Source: Symbiodinium natans
Taxonomy: Eukaryota; Sar; Dinophyceae; Suessiales; Symbiodiniaceae
Assembly (NCBI GenBank): GCA_905221605.1
Contig: CAJNDS010002293.1
Location: forward strand, 103,501-167,500
Length of the DNA: 64,000 bases
Direction: 5' to 3'
Part shown: piece by piece, positions 5,858-14,313 of the stretch
Layout of the letters: each line of letters starts with the position of its first letter
Numbering within the stretch: the first letter of the stretch is position 1
Notes under the pieces: generated by a model
Database searches by the model: none
The model's input: the letters and a program-made list of their open reading frames with translations, nothing else
What the model was told of the DNA's origin: nothing
Made by a program: the position numbers and the translations under genes

Positions 5858-8524
5858 TCAACTCCTGGCATACTGATGGCCATTCTCGCCTGCCAACAGC
5901 TCCGTCCAGGTCAAACACTCACCTTAGCTGTCCAGTATCCCTGGGGAACTGAAGGTTAAACTGTGGGACTATTAAGGGAAATCAAATACCCAAACAAGTT
6001 AAAGGTTACCTACTCTACTACTAAGTCACTTAGAGTCTTGATGATCTCGACTTCTATCCTTGGCGGGTCCTCCACGACTTCCAGATCAGAAGCCGCGCAG
6101 CGATGGCCCCAACTCCCCAGAAAGTCCACCACGGCCGTTGCGTTGCCATGCAAGGCAAAGACGACCCCTGTGGCACTTTGCAGGCCGTTGGAGGCAACCC
6201 TCAGCCTTAGTTGCTGAGTTCAGATAGTCCCCCAAAAAGTGTACACTTTCAGTTCTATAGGGGATGATGGTATCCCAAGAAGTGTAAAGTGTGCTCACTG
6301 CTACTAAGCAGCCGAACAGCAGCCCCCGGACGCACACAATCAGACTCCTTGTCCAGCTCCAAGTCGGAGCGCTTGCTGGCAGCGAAAGGAACGTCCTGGA
6401 ATCCACCAGCTTCGTCTGGGAATCGCACGTGCATGTCACTTGCCATTCCAGAAGAATCCTCCACCCGCAGCACGGTGCCTAGAGATTTCAGAGGAGGGTC
6501 TGTTCCTTCCAGCTGGGCACGCACCAGATCACCGACGCTTAATCCCTGAGGCTCTCCGCACGCACGGTGCTTCAACGTGGCCAGGGGGACCTAGGCTGAT
6601 CTTGGAACCCTAGCAACAACATCAGAATTTTAGCTGTTTGGTAGGAATTGTGGTACCCAAAAATTGAAAATTATTCCCAAAAATATCTCCAGGGGACTGG
6701 GTAGCATTGCCCATCCGCCCGTAGGACGTCAACAGCGTGCAAGGCGTGCAACTGAGCACTCACAGCGGCATCACCATTCGGCCCTCGCGCGTCCAACTTT
6801 GGATCCAGGGAAGGCCCGCAGACGACGCCTGCCTTCGCAACTCCTCCATCTGGATACCAAACCTTGGCGCCGGGCCGCGCCAGCAATCCCATGCGGGATG
6901 CCTGTACGTCCCTGCTCCTCACAAACTCCGGCACTGCCTCGTCGCCACCGGAAAACACCAGGACCTCCTCATTCTCCACGGCACGCGCCACACCCACCGC
7001 ACCCGAGCGCGCAAGAACGCGACCTGGCAGAAGGGAGGCGTATAGGCGCTCCAGAAGCGCCTCCGACTCCTTGGCTGCCTCCGCAGCACTTTGCAACTTC
7101 GCCTCCGCGTCGCCCACGCGCCGCCAGAGTTTGGCCACCTCCTCCGCCAGTGGGCTGTAGGAACCTCTGGGGTAGACCCTAATACCCTAAACCCCAAAAC
7201 CCTACTACTCCAAAGCCCTAAACCCTAAACCCTAAACCCTTAAATACCCTGTGTAGGAGCCCTTGGCTTTGAGCTCCAGGGTGTCAGCGTGCTCCGTGCT
7301 GGCGCTCTGCCCACGCAGCAGCTGGAGAAGCCAGTCCTGTTCCTCCTCTACTATTCAGGGTTCAGGGTTCAGGGTTCAGGGTTTAGGGTTTAGGGTTTAG
7401 GGTTTAGGGTGTGGTAGTCCTTGAGCTCTTTCAGCTGCCGCTGCATCTCGCGCCAGAGGCCAGGATCTACAGTGCAGAAGCCCTTGGCAGAGCCGTTGGC
7501 GCCGTTGCCGTTCGCATGGAGGGACCTAGGCTGCCCAGTAACCTAGGCTTAAAAAGGGTGCCCTTTTTTGGCTTGAAGGGGTTCCTAAACCCTAAACCCT
7601 AAACCCTAAACCCTAAACCCTAAACCCCCCCAAAAAGGGAATAAGGGCACTACTGGGCATCCTAGCGACTCATCTGCAGTCACCCCTACACGGCGGATGC
7701 GCTGGCTTTGGCGCTGGCCTTCCTGCAGCAAGGTGGTGTAGTCCTTAATTTCCTGTTCCCCTGGGAAGAAAAAAAGGATCCTTTTTGTTTATATATATAT
7801 ATATAAGAAAGCCCATAACCCAAAAAGAAAAAAGGGATCCTTTTTGTTTATATATATATATAAGAAAGCCCAGAACCCAAAAAGTAAAAAAGGATCCCTA
7901 AGACTGATTTAGAGTCCACGTTGTACAAGAAGCCCGTGGCGTTGATCTTGGACCGAACCTCGCTGGGGTTTTGGAGCCAGTTCTGGTAGGCCGCCTCAAG
8001 GAGGACGCTCACTTTCGGAGAGAACCTGGGGAGGGCCCTTAAAACCCTCAGAAAAAAAACAATTCCTGAGTATGATCTTCCTAAAACCCAAGCAAGGGAA
8101 AATGTACAAAAAAAGTCGCGAAAAACCCATAAACCCTAAACCCTAAACCCTACACCCTAAACCCTAAACCCTAAGCCTGACAAACCTAGGAACCCAAGCC
8201 AATGGCTCTTGCCCTCCTCGAACTCCCAGTAAGCCTTCACGAGTGTCCGATTTTGCTCCGCCCGCCGCTGCTGAAGAGCTTTGGGGGCGCCGGTGCCTCC
8301 CTGTGCCTGTGCTGATCTTGGGAACCCTAGGGTTTAGGGTTTAGGGTTTAGGGTTTAGGGTTTAGGGTTTAGGGTTTAGGGTTTAGGGTTTAGGGTAACA
8401 ACTAGCTGTGTCTCAGGAGTTCTGGTACCCCAAAAGTAAAAAAACTATTCCCCAAGTATCCCGAAGGTGCCGCCTGTGCTGGAGTCGCCGGAGGAGTGAA
8501 CGCCAAGCAATAGGGGCAGCTCAT
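5858..8524 (-). CDS. WWE-domain protein with coiled coil and SH3-like repeats (10 exons, 508 aa)
   Basis: Exons (plus-strand coordinates, in transcript order): 8524-8471, 8306-8194, 8025-7917, 7752-7670, 7525-7420, 7336-7261, 7164-6698, 6590-6313, 6205-6030, 5922-5858. They join in frame to 1527 nt: ATG at 8522-8524, with an in-frame stop just upstream, to TGA at 5858-5860. The start MSCPYC has a CxxC. Residues ~45-114 match a WWE domain (YWEFEEG, then FSPKVSVLLEAAYQNW, GFLYNV and RIRRV), a fold that binds ADP-ribose or mediates ubiquitin-ligase contacts. Residues ~140-240 look coiled-coil. The C-terminal half has SH3-like units such as GLSVGDLVRAQLEG..VRFPDEAGG and VRPGAAVRL..VVDFLGSWGHR, resembling Mib/HERC2-type repeats; a ubiquitin-ligase role is inference. 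Eight of nine introns are bounded by a short duplication; the 3rd boundary is the least certain. Confidence 0.85.
5923..6025. mobile_element. Family G introner, 103 bp, intron 9 of the WWE gene
   Basis: Ends CTTAGCTG and CTACTAAG, flanked on the plus strand by TCAC (5919-5922 and 6026-6029). In the gene's sense the intron is GTGA plus the element, ending AAG before the second GTGA. Total 107 nt, GT-AG. The other copy is at 47899-48000. Confidence 0.9.
6206..6308. mobile_element. Family H introner, 103 bp, intron 8 of the WWE gene
   Basis: Inverted ends CTTAGTAGC and CTTAGTTGC, flanked by GCTG in gene sense (6202-6205 and 6309-6312). The intron is GC-AG, 107 nt. Removing it restores the frame GAAVRLRVASNGL. 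Confidence 0.88.
6591..6697. mobile_element. Family E introner, intron 7 of the WWE gene
   Basis: Gene sense: CCCA|GTCCCCTGGAGATA at the left and GATCAGCCTAG|GTCCCCCTGG at the right. The duplicated sequence GTCCCC(C)TGG supplies the donor GT. 107 nt; the join gives GQCYPVPLATLKH. Family E is also seen at 8307-8470, 2122-2170 and 36175-36350. Confidence 0.88.
7165..7260. repeat. Intron 6 of the WWE gene, made largely of CCCTAAA units
   Basis: 96 nt. Gene sense: AAGG|GCTCCTACACAGGG at the left and CCCCAGAG|GTTCCTACAG at the right. The nine-base G(C/T)TCCTACA is on both sides, and GC of the first copy is the donor. The interior is mainly telomere-like, so this looks like a telomere-repeat insertion acting as an intron. 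Confidence 0.8.
7337..7419. repeat. Intron 5 of the WWE gene, telomere-like, GA-AG
   Basis: 83 nt of TTCAGGG/TTTAGGG (plus strand) bounded by GACT in gene sense at both ends. Donor GA, acceptor CAG. The join gives KELKDWLLQLLRG. Confidence 0.8.
7526..7665. mobile_element. Family A introner with a telomere-like insert, intron 4 of the WWE gene
   Basis: Terminal inverted repeats CTAGG(A/C)TGCCCAGTA; internal arms AAAAAGGGTGCCC and AAAAAGGGAATAAGGGC; about six CCCTAAA units in the middle (7588-7628). Target duplication GTC(G/C). The intron (144 nt, 7526-7669) is GT-AG and in-frame (TADESLHANG). Confidence 0.88.
7753..7916. mobile_element. Family D element, intron 3 of the WWE gene
   Basis: Contains a tandem duplication of about 58 bp (GGATCCTTTTTGTTTATATA..AAAAAG) with three GGATCC sites at 7776, 7835 and 7892, plus two short TA runs. 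The reading frame requires removal. The best join uses a GA donor (GTG|GACT) and a CAG acceptor, giving FLYNVEIKDYTTLL, but the target duplication is not clear here. Confidence 0.65.
8026..8193. mobile_element. Introner with telomere-like insert, intron 2 of the WWE gene
   Basis: 168 nt. Gene sense: CTTGG|GTTC|CTAGG at the left and CCCCAG|GTTC at the right. GT-AG with GTTC duplicated. CCCTAAA units lie at 8133-8178. The join gives the WWE stretch HWLGFSPKVS. Confidence 0.85.
8307..8470. mobile_element. Family E introner with a 70-bp telomere-like insert, intron 1 of the WWE gene
   Basis: 164 nt. Gene sense: GGCG|GCAC|CTTCGGGATACTTGG at the left and GATCAGCACAG|GCAC at the right. GC-AG with GCAC duplicated. 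Ten TTTAGGG units (8327-8396) lie inside the element. Confidence 0.85.
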
Positions 8525-8579
8525 GGCTCAAGGCATGGCTGACATACCCATCTTCAGCACAATGAGGGTCTAGAGGGAA

Positions 8580-8915
8580 TGCGGGATGTAGGGGGTTGGG
8601 GCTTAGGGGCTTAGGGGCTTCGGGGCTTCGGGGCTTAGGGGCTTAGGGGCTTCGGGTTTAGGGTTTAGGGTTTCGGGTTTAGGGAGTAGATGGCTGCAAA
8701 GGGACTCCGGAGAGTCCAAGAGTAGGTAGCTGGAACAGGGTGCAGGCTGTGGGGGAAAAGGTGATGAGACCGAGAGCAGTGTAGGTTCCAGGTGTCTTTG
8801 GCACTTTGGGTCGGGTTTACTTGCAAGGAGCCACCGCGGCTACAACCTAAACCCTGACCCTTAAACACTAGACCCTGACCCTAAACCCTAAACCCTAAAC
8901 CCTAAACCCTAGTCA
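8580..8915. other. TTTAGGG variants and one ambiguous exon
   Basis: Around 8600-8665 the heptamer degenerates into GGGGCTTA/GGGGCTTC units. 8690-8850 is open on both strands (minus: PAPCSSYLLLDSPESLCSHL after a CCCCCACAG acceptor), so an exon is likely but strand is undecided. Telomere-like CCCTAAA follows to 8912. Confidence 0.45.
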
Positions 8916-8923
8916 GAGGTTAC

Positions 8924-9019
8924 TGTCGTTGTTGCTTTCTTGCTGAAGGGGCCCGCGCCTGCCGCAGACGCCTGGTTCTGAGTAGCGGGAATGAGGGAAT
9001 TGGGCACCCTGTTGAACAC
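8924..9019 (-). CDS. Candidate exon upstream of the WWE gene
   Basis: The frame VFNRVPNSLIPATQNQASAA and on is open between TTTACAG and ACA|GTAACC. It lies upstream of the WWE gene's ATG, so it belongs to its 5' untranslated region or to another gene. Confidence 0.4.
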
Positions 9020-9079
9020 CTGTAAAGAGTTGATTCCAAAACCCTGAAGCCCTAAAACCCCTAAACCCTACACCCTGAA

Positions 9080-9153
9080 GCTGCAGTGTGTGGGGGAATC
9101 GTAGAAGACTGCTGGGAAGGCAGCTGCAGCTCAAATCTCGACCTGCCACGGCT
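9080..9153 (-). CDS. Candidate exon
   Basis: The frame SRGRSRFELQLPSQQSSTIP follows TTCCATAG. Short; strand moderately supported. Confidence 0.35.
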
Positions 9154-9179
9154 CTATGGAAAAAAGACAGCGGAGCAAA

Positions 9180-9263
9180 CACACACACACACACATACAC
9201 ACACACACATTTGTTGTTTGTTCTTTTTTTATTTTTTTTTTTTGGGGGGGGGGGGGGGGGGGG
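9180..9263. repeat. CA microsatellite and G homopolymer
   Basis: (CA)n at 9180-9210, T-rich sequence, then about 21 consecutive G. Confidence 0.95.
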
Positions 9264-9352
9264 AAGCTAAACCCCAAACTCTAAACCCTAAACCCTTTAG
9301 AGTTTAGGGATTGTGCAGCTGGTGGGTTGCGGCTTCGGGCTCATAGACTTAC

Positions 9353-9490
9353 GGGATTTTGAAGGAACTGGCGTATATCCCTAAACCCTAAACCCTAAAC
9401 CCTAAACCCGTATATCGCTCCGTACGGTCCTCAGCCTGCATGAAGACCACGGATACAGTATCTCCGTCGCCAATGCCCAGCCTTCGTAGC
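9353..9490 (-). CDS. Candidate exon interrupted by a telomere-repeat insertion
   Basis: Minus-strand frame WLRRLGIGDGDTVSVVFMQA and on to ERYT. With the 37-bp insertion (29 bp of CCTAAAC units plus an 8-bp duplication) removed it continues TPVPSKS to GTAAGT. The plus strand is also open (SLRTVLSLHEDHGYSISV), so strand is not settled. Confidence 0.4.
9372..9416. repeat. Telomere-repeat insertion with perfect 8-bp target duplication
   Basis: CGTATATC (9372-9379), 29 bp of CCTAAAC units, then CGTATATC again (9409-9416). Confidence 0.9.
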
Positions 9491-9492
9491 CA

Positions 9493-9557
9493 GTTTAGGG
9501 TTTAGGGTTTAGGGTTTAGGGTTTAGGGTTTAGGGTTTAGGGTTTAGGGTTTAGGGG
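9493..9557. repeat. Telomere-like tract, 9 TTTAGGG units
   Basis: Perfect TTTAGGG array. Confidence 0.95.
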
Positions 9558-9929
9558 GCCCCGCTTCAGGTTGGGTGCCCAGACCCATCAACATCGCTTC
9601 CATCTCCAAGTTGCCACGTGAAGGCCACGTTTTCTTGGCTGCTCTTAGCAGGGTAGCTATAAAATTAAATTTTAGCTGCCTTCTTAAGAAACCCAATAAA
9701 CCCAAAAAGGCTAAAGATGTAAAGTTACAGTAAAGCACCACAAAGTTTTTTGCTCGATTTGTGATCATATGCCCTGCAGTTCGAGCAGAACTAGGTGTAT
9801 AAGTGTACATGCGAGAATACAAAATAAACTGTGTACAGAAATATATAGCTGACTTTAGGTAACTTTTATGCTCCTGATGTATACGCCGAAAAGGTGTACG
9901 CAGGCAAGGCTTACAGCAGCTTGCCGGCA

Positions 9930-10036
9930 CACACACACACAGACACACAGACAAACAGACAAACAGACACACACACACACACACAGACACACACACACAC
10001 ACACACACACAGAGACACACACACACACACACACAA

Positions 10037-10111
<75 letters not shown>

Positions 10112-10272
10112 CACACACACACACACACACACACCCGCACACACACACACACACACACCCACACCCACACCCACACCCACACCCACACCCACACCCACAC
10201 CCACACCCACACCCACACCCACACCCACACCCACACCCACACCCACACCCACGTACGTACGTACGTACGTAC
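9930..10272. repeat. Compound microsatellite
   Basis: Successive blocks of (AC)n, (ACAG)n at about 10039-10110, (AC)n, (ACACCC)n at about 10158-10252, then (GTAC)n. The long open frames across it are an artefact of low complexity. Confidence 0.98.
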
Positions 10273-11190
10273 GCTACTCACCAGTTTTATGGATCTTCCA
10301 TAAGTTTCTGGGCTTAAGATCCCGGAGTAGGAACACTTTGCTATTCAAAGAGGTCTGTCAAGGGACCTAAGCACAGTACAATCAAAACTTTAGGCGACGT
10401 GAACTGTAATCAACACCCAAGCCCGAAAAAACTACATAAACCCAAAACGAAGCTCCCTCTAACGCCAGGGGCAAGCACCAAGCTCTCCATTTTCAAGATC
10501 CGTTTGAGGCTTCCAGACCCAGAGATTAAAACGCATAACCCTATAAAACCCTCTGTTTGTACGGCAAGGAACTAGAACCCTAGGGGTCCATGCACCTAAA
10601 TAGGGAATACTTGGGCCCTAAGGTACTTCCTATGCAAGGACTTTGGGCCGAAGCATATAAAAAACTATGCAACATGGACTCTTGGGGTACTGTCAGACTT
10701 GGATTCCGGGGACTGGAATAGGACGCACTACTAGCGCAAGGGTTTAGGGTTCAGAGAGAATCCATGTACACCCTATTTCGTATTTAGGTACAAGAACCCT
10801 ATACCCTAAACCCTAAACCCTAATCACTGTTCAGGGAACCTCAGGGTCAGTGTTGAGGGAATTCAAGGTTTTGTGTTTTCTCAAAATGAATGACTGAGAA
10901 ACCCGAAACTTACAAAGGTGTGAGGACGCTGCCACGCTACCCTCGAACCCCCTCAACTGCCCAAAGTGGCTCAAACCCCAAAAGACTCAAACCCTAAACC
11001 CTAAACCCAAAACCCAAAACGCAAAAACCTAAACCCTAAACCGTTTGGGGCGTGAGGTTTGGTGCTCAAAAGCCCTAGTTAAACCCTATAGGGTTGAGGT
11101 TCCCAGGCCAGAAAGTATGTCTCAGCTATGCATTTAAAGCCAGAAGACCTGTACACCTAAACCCCTAAACCAACCTTATCCCTAAACCCT
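10273..11190. other. Non-coding stretch with a family B element
   Basis: A family B copy lies at about 10571-10690 (GGTCCATGCACCTAAATAGG). The rest holds scattered single CCCTAAA units and no clear exon. Confidence 0.5.
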
Positions 11191-11219
11191 AAATCCTAGA
11201 CCCTGAAACCACGAAAAGC

Positions 11220-11328
11220 ATGGCCAATCTGATTCAGTCGAGCCACTCTTCCAAGCTCTTGAAGTCCAGATCGGTGGTCAGCATCCGCGAACCCACAACC
11301 AGACCAACCTTTGCTTACACATGGCGAA
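11220..11328 (+). CDS. Candidate first exon starting at ATG, GTAAGT donor
   Basis: The frame MANLIQSSHSSKLLKSRSVV and on to TYTWR-like residues ends at a consensus GTAAGT. The minus strand is also open (KVGLVVGSRMLTTDLDFKSL then TGA). The consensus donor favours plus. Confidence 0.4.
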
Positions 11329-11394
11329 GTAAGTTTGTCAGGGTTTGGGGTTTGGGGTGCTTGGGTGGCCGCCGCCACCGACATCTACCAGCTC

Positions 11395-11936
11395 AGGGTT
11401 TAGGGTTTAGGGGTGAAAGTCTGAAGGGTTTAGGGTTTAGGGTTTAGGGTTTAGGGTTTAGGGTTTAGGGTTTAGGGTAGAAAGTCTGAAGGGTTTAGGG
11501 TTTATACGGTTGAGGGTTCTGGGATTTAGGCAGTCTTTCCGGTGACTTGTCCCGGGAAACCAAACCTAGAACCCAGACTGGAAGCCCCTAGCATATGATC
11601 CAAGGACTCAAAGGCTTCGGGCTTCAGGCTTCGGGCTTATGGCTTGGGGTTTAGTGGTTATAGGGTTTCTAGGGTTTAGAGGGTTTATAGGGTTTAGAGT
11701 TTATAGGGTTTATAGGGTTTATAGGGTTCATAGGGTTTAAAGGGTTTAGAGTTTATAGGGTTAGCTTTGCGTTTGCTGTCCCAGAGGCATTCAGAAAGTC
11801 CATGTGGAAGATGGCTCCAGCTTCCTTTCCTGAGGGCTCCAGCCCGGTAGGGTTTAGGGTTTAGGGTTTAGGGTTTAGGGTTTAGGGTTTAGGGTTTAGG
11901 GTTTAGGGTTTAGGGTTTAGGGTTTAGGATTTAGGG
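11395..11936. repeat. Telomere-like tracts and one candidate exon
   Basis: TTTAGGG arrays at 11395-11475 and 11842-11936 (13 units). Between them, TTTATAGGG variants (11640-11760) and a segment at 11765-11841 open on both strands (minus: GLEPSGKEAGAIFHMDFLNA). Confidence 0.8.
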
Positions 11937-12106
11937 AGCCTGGACTTTGGGGTGCACGCCCCGGCTGAAGAACCCAAAGCCCAAGGTAAAGACTGTTAGC
12001 CCAAAAGCCCACAGACTAGCTCCCATTCCCTAAACCCTAAACCCTAAACCCTAAACCCTAAAACCGTAAACCCTAAACCCTAAACCCTAAACCCTAAACC
12101 CTCATT

Positions 12107-12246
12107 ACGAATCCGGATTCTAGAGAATTTCCAGGAGCGAGCGCGCAACAAGCACCTGAAAGCCTCCGTCGGGCGTCGAAGGTGGAGCAGCAAGGAAGAA
12201 CGGTGGAAGCCCGGCGCCTCACAGCGATGTTGCTGGCATGTCGAAG
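12107..12246 (+). CDS. Candidate exon, basic/helical
   Basis: The frame EFPGASAQQAPESLRRASKV and on to LTAMLLACRRG is open across the whole non-repeat segment. Neighbouring telomere-like tracts lie at 12028-12100 and 12260-12340. Confidence 0.45.
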
Positions 12247-13118
12247 GGGCTTAGGATGGGGTTTAGGGTTTAGGGTTTAGGGTTTAGGATTTAGGATTTA
12301 GGGTTTAGGGTTTAGGGTTTAGGATTTAGGGTTTAGGATTCGGGGATGTAGCAGGTGTAGGACACTTTACGCTGGGCTTTCGTAAGGCGCATCTGACGGC
12401 AATAGACCAAAAAAGGAAACGGCAAAGCCACCCACCCCGCCTGAACAGCCACTCGCCTGAACAATCCCCTAGAAGGGTTAGGGTTTAGGGTTTAGGGTTA
12501 AGGGTTAAGGGTTAAGGGTTTAGGTTAGGGTCTAGGGTCTAGGGTTTAGGGTTTAGGGTTTGGGGTTTGGGGTTTGGGGTTTGGGGCTCAAGGTTTAGGG
12601 TTTAGTCTTAGGTTGTTTTGGTTCAGGGTTCAAGTTTAGGGTTTAGGGTTTTGGTTCAGCACATTGCTGCACAATTTATAATAATTCACACTAATTGTTT
12701 TGGATTTTCCGTCGTCGCTAAATCTAAACCCGATACCTTTATTCCGCTTTTTACGTCGCAGCTAAATCTCGCTAATTTGGTTCCGTCGCACACCTAAAGC
12801 CTAAAGAACAAAAGGCAGGAAACCCACCCCCCAAGCGAATGAGCCACCCAAGCGAATTAGCTGCCGATTCATTCTGGTTCGTTGCCTTCACCCCTGGGTT
12901 CCCCGCCCTTGAGTTGAGCCAGCCATTAGGGTTCGGGATAGGATTTTCAGGGTTTAGGGCTCAAGCTCAGACAGGTTAATTAGGGTTTGAGGCTAAACCC
13001 TAACTGAGCCCTAAAGTTTAAACCCCAAACCCAAAACCCTGTACTCTCGGTTTTTAGGCTTCGGATTTCAGGTTTTAGGGTTTTGCACCCCGATGGGGTT
13101 TTAGTATTCGGGGGAAGG
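12247..13118. other. Degenerate telomere-like sequence, no gene seen
   Basis: TTTAGGG, TTTAGGA, TTAAGGG and TTTGGGG variants (12260-12660), then A/T-richer sequence with CCGTCGCAGCTAAATCTCGC-type text. Similar words recur near 21120-21180. No exon seen. Confidence 0.6.
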
Positions 13119-13138
13119 ATTAAAAACTACTCGGGACC

Positions 13139-13250
13139 AACCCTGGGTTCCCGGCCAGGAGGGCGGGGTGGGTGGGGGGGCAGCCCCCAAGCAATGGGCC
13201 CTGGCCAGGAGGGGCGGGATGGGTGGGGGGGGGGCCCCCTAACCTCAACC
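13139..13250. repeat. 112-bp direct repeat, left copy
   Basis: Starts AACCCTGGGTTCCCGGCCAG and ends AACCTCAACC. Nearly identical, same length and same orientation as 20901-21012. It has an internal duplication of GGCCAGGAGGG..GGGTGGGGGG. Confidence 0.9.
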
Positions 13251-13258
13251 AAGTGAAC

Positions 13259-13406
13259 TTAGCTGCTAATTTGTCTGCTATTCTTAATAGGTCACTTCGC
13301 CCCACACCTTTTCCCAGCAAAAATCAAACCAAACGAAATAGCTGCTAATTTGTTCGGTCACCCCACGGTTGAGCCTCGATCGCCCAGCGAATTCGCTGCT
13401 AATTCG
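13259..13406. repeat. Cluster of degenerate GAATTAGC-GCTAATTC palindromes
   Basis: Copies at about 13259-13274, 13334-13352 and 13387-13407, each followed by GTTCGGT-type sequence. Better copies are in the adjacent tandem repeat. Confidence 0.8.
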
Positions 13407-13408
13407 TC

Positions 13409-13836
13409 GAAATTCGTTCGGTTCGCAGTTCAGTTCAGGCTCGTCGCAACGAGTTAGGTCAAAACCAAACGAATTAGCTGCTAATTCTTCGGTTCGCAAT
13501 TCAGCCTCCTAGCACCAGCAAAAAATCAAACCGAGCGAATTAGCTGCTAATTCGTTCGGTTCACCCTCCCGCCCTCCACCTACCCAATTCGCTGTTGCAC
13601 AGCTCCCCATGGCCATTTCGTTGAAATTCGTTCGGTTCGCAGTTCAGTTCAGGCTCGTCGCAACGAGTTAGGTCAAAACCAAACGAATTAGCTGCTAATT
13701 CTTCGGTTCGCAGTTCAACCTCCTAGCACCAGCAAAAAATCAAACCGAGCGAATTAGCTGCTAATTCGTTCGGTTCACCCTCCCGCCCTCCACCTACCCA
13801 ATTCGCTGTTGCACAGCTCCCCGTGGCCATTGAGTG
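13409..13836. repeat. Two 214-bp tandem copies, each with two palindromes
   Basis: Copies 13409-13622 and 13623-13836 differ at only a few bases. Each carries GAATTAGCTGCTAATTC twice (13471, 13537, 13685, 13751). Confidence 0.95.
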
Positions 13837-14313
13837 GCCATCCGGACCACCTGCCAGCAGGGAGAGCGGCAGTGGAGCTCAGGGGTGTTCTTGGTTGGTA
13901 GCGTCTGATCAGCTGAAGGGTTGGTTTCTCAAAAACCCCTAACTAAATTTGGGCGGGAGTCGAGTTCAGTATGGTTTTCGGGTTGGTGGTTGGCTTTTGG
14001 TTTGGGCTGAGGGAGGTGCTGGCTTGGGCTGCCAATTCAAACCTGAAACCCTGAACCCCTGGAGCTAAAAGTCCCCAGCCTCTCCCGAGCCCTCCCCAAC
14101 CCTCAGCTTGTGTTTGGGGCTCAGCACAGATTCCGGCAGATGCCACAGACACTGGACTATTCCTTCGGTGTCTTTCAGGCTGTGAGCCAGTTCGAAGCAG
14201 AAGCCATTCACTAATTTTGGCTAGATATTTATCAGTTGTCACTAGACATTATCATATAGTCAGATATCATATTACATCACCCAAAAGGTCTCATCTGCTT
14301 GGAACTTAGAAAC
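13837..14313. other. Region 3' of the transposase gene
   Basis: Mostly unique sequence without a convincing gene. It probably holds the 3' flank of the minus-strand transposase. Confidence 0.4.

Noticed and set aside
8461-8570. Alternative exon frame reading PHCAEDGYVSHALSHELPLL
   Set aside because: Considered first, but it is out of phase with the WWE exon. The ATG frame MSCPYCLAFTPPATPAQA joins in phase with a GCAC duplication and has an upstream in-frame stop.
9544-10370. Four long overlapping frames of 99-245 codons on both strands
   Set aside because: They are created by the AC/ACAG/ACACCC microsatellite. The predicted proteins are dipeptide repeats with no other support.
13120-13320. 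A gene in the left 112-bp repeat (and its twin at 20780-21055)
   Set aside because: The shared peptide is explained by the direct repeat and the palindromes. Codon content is repeat-derived.
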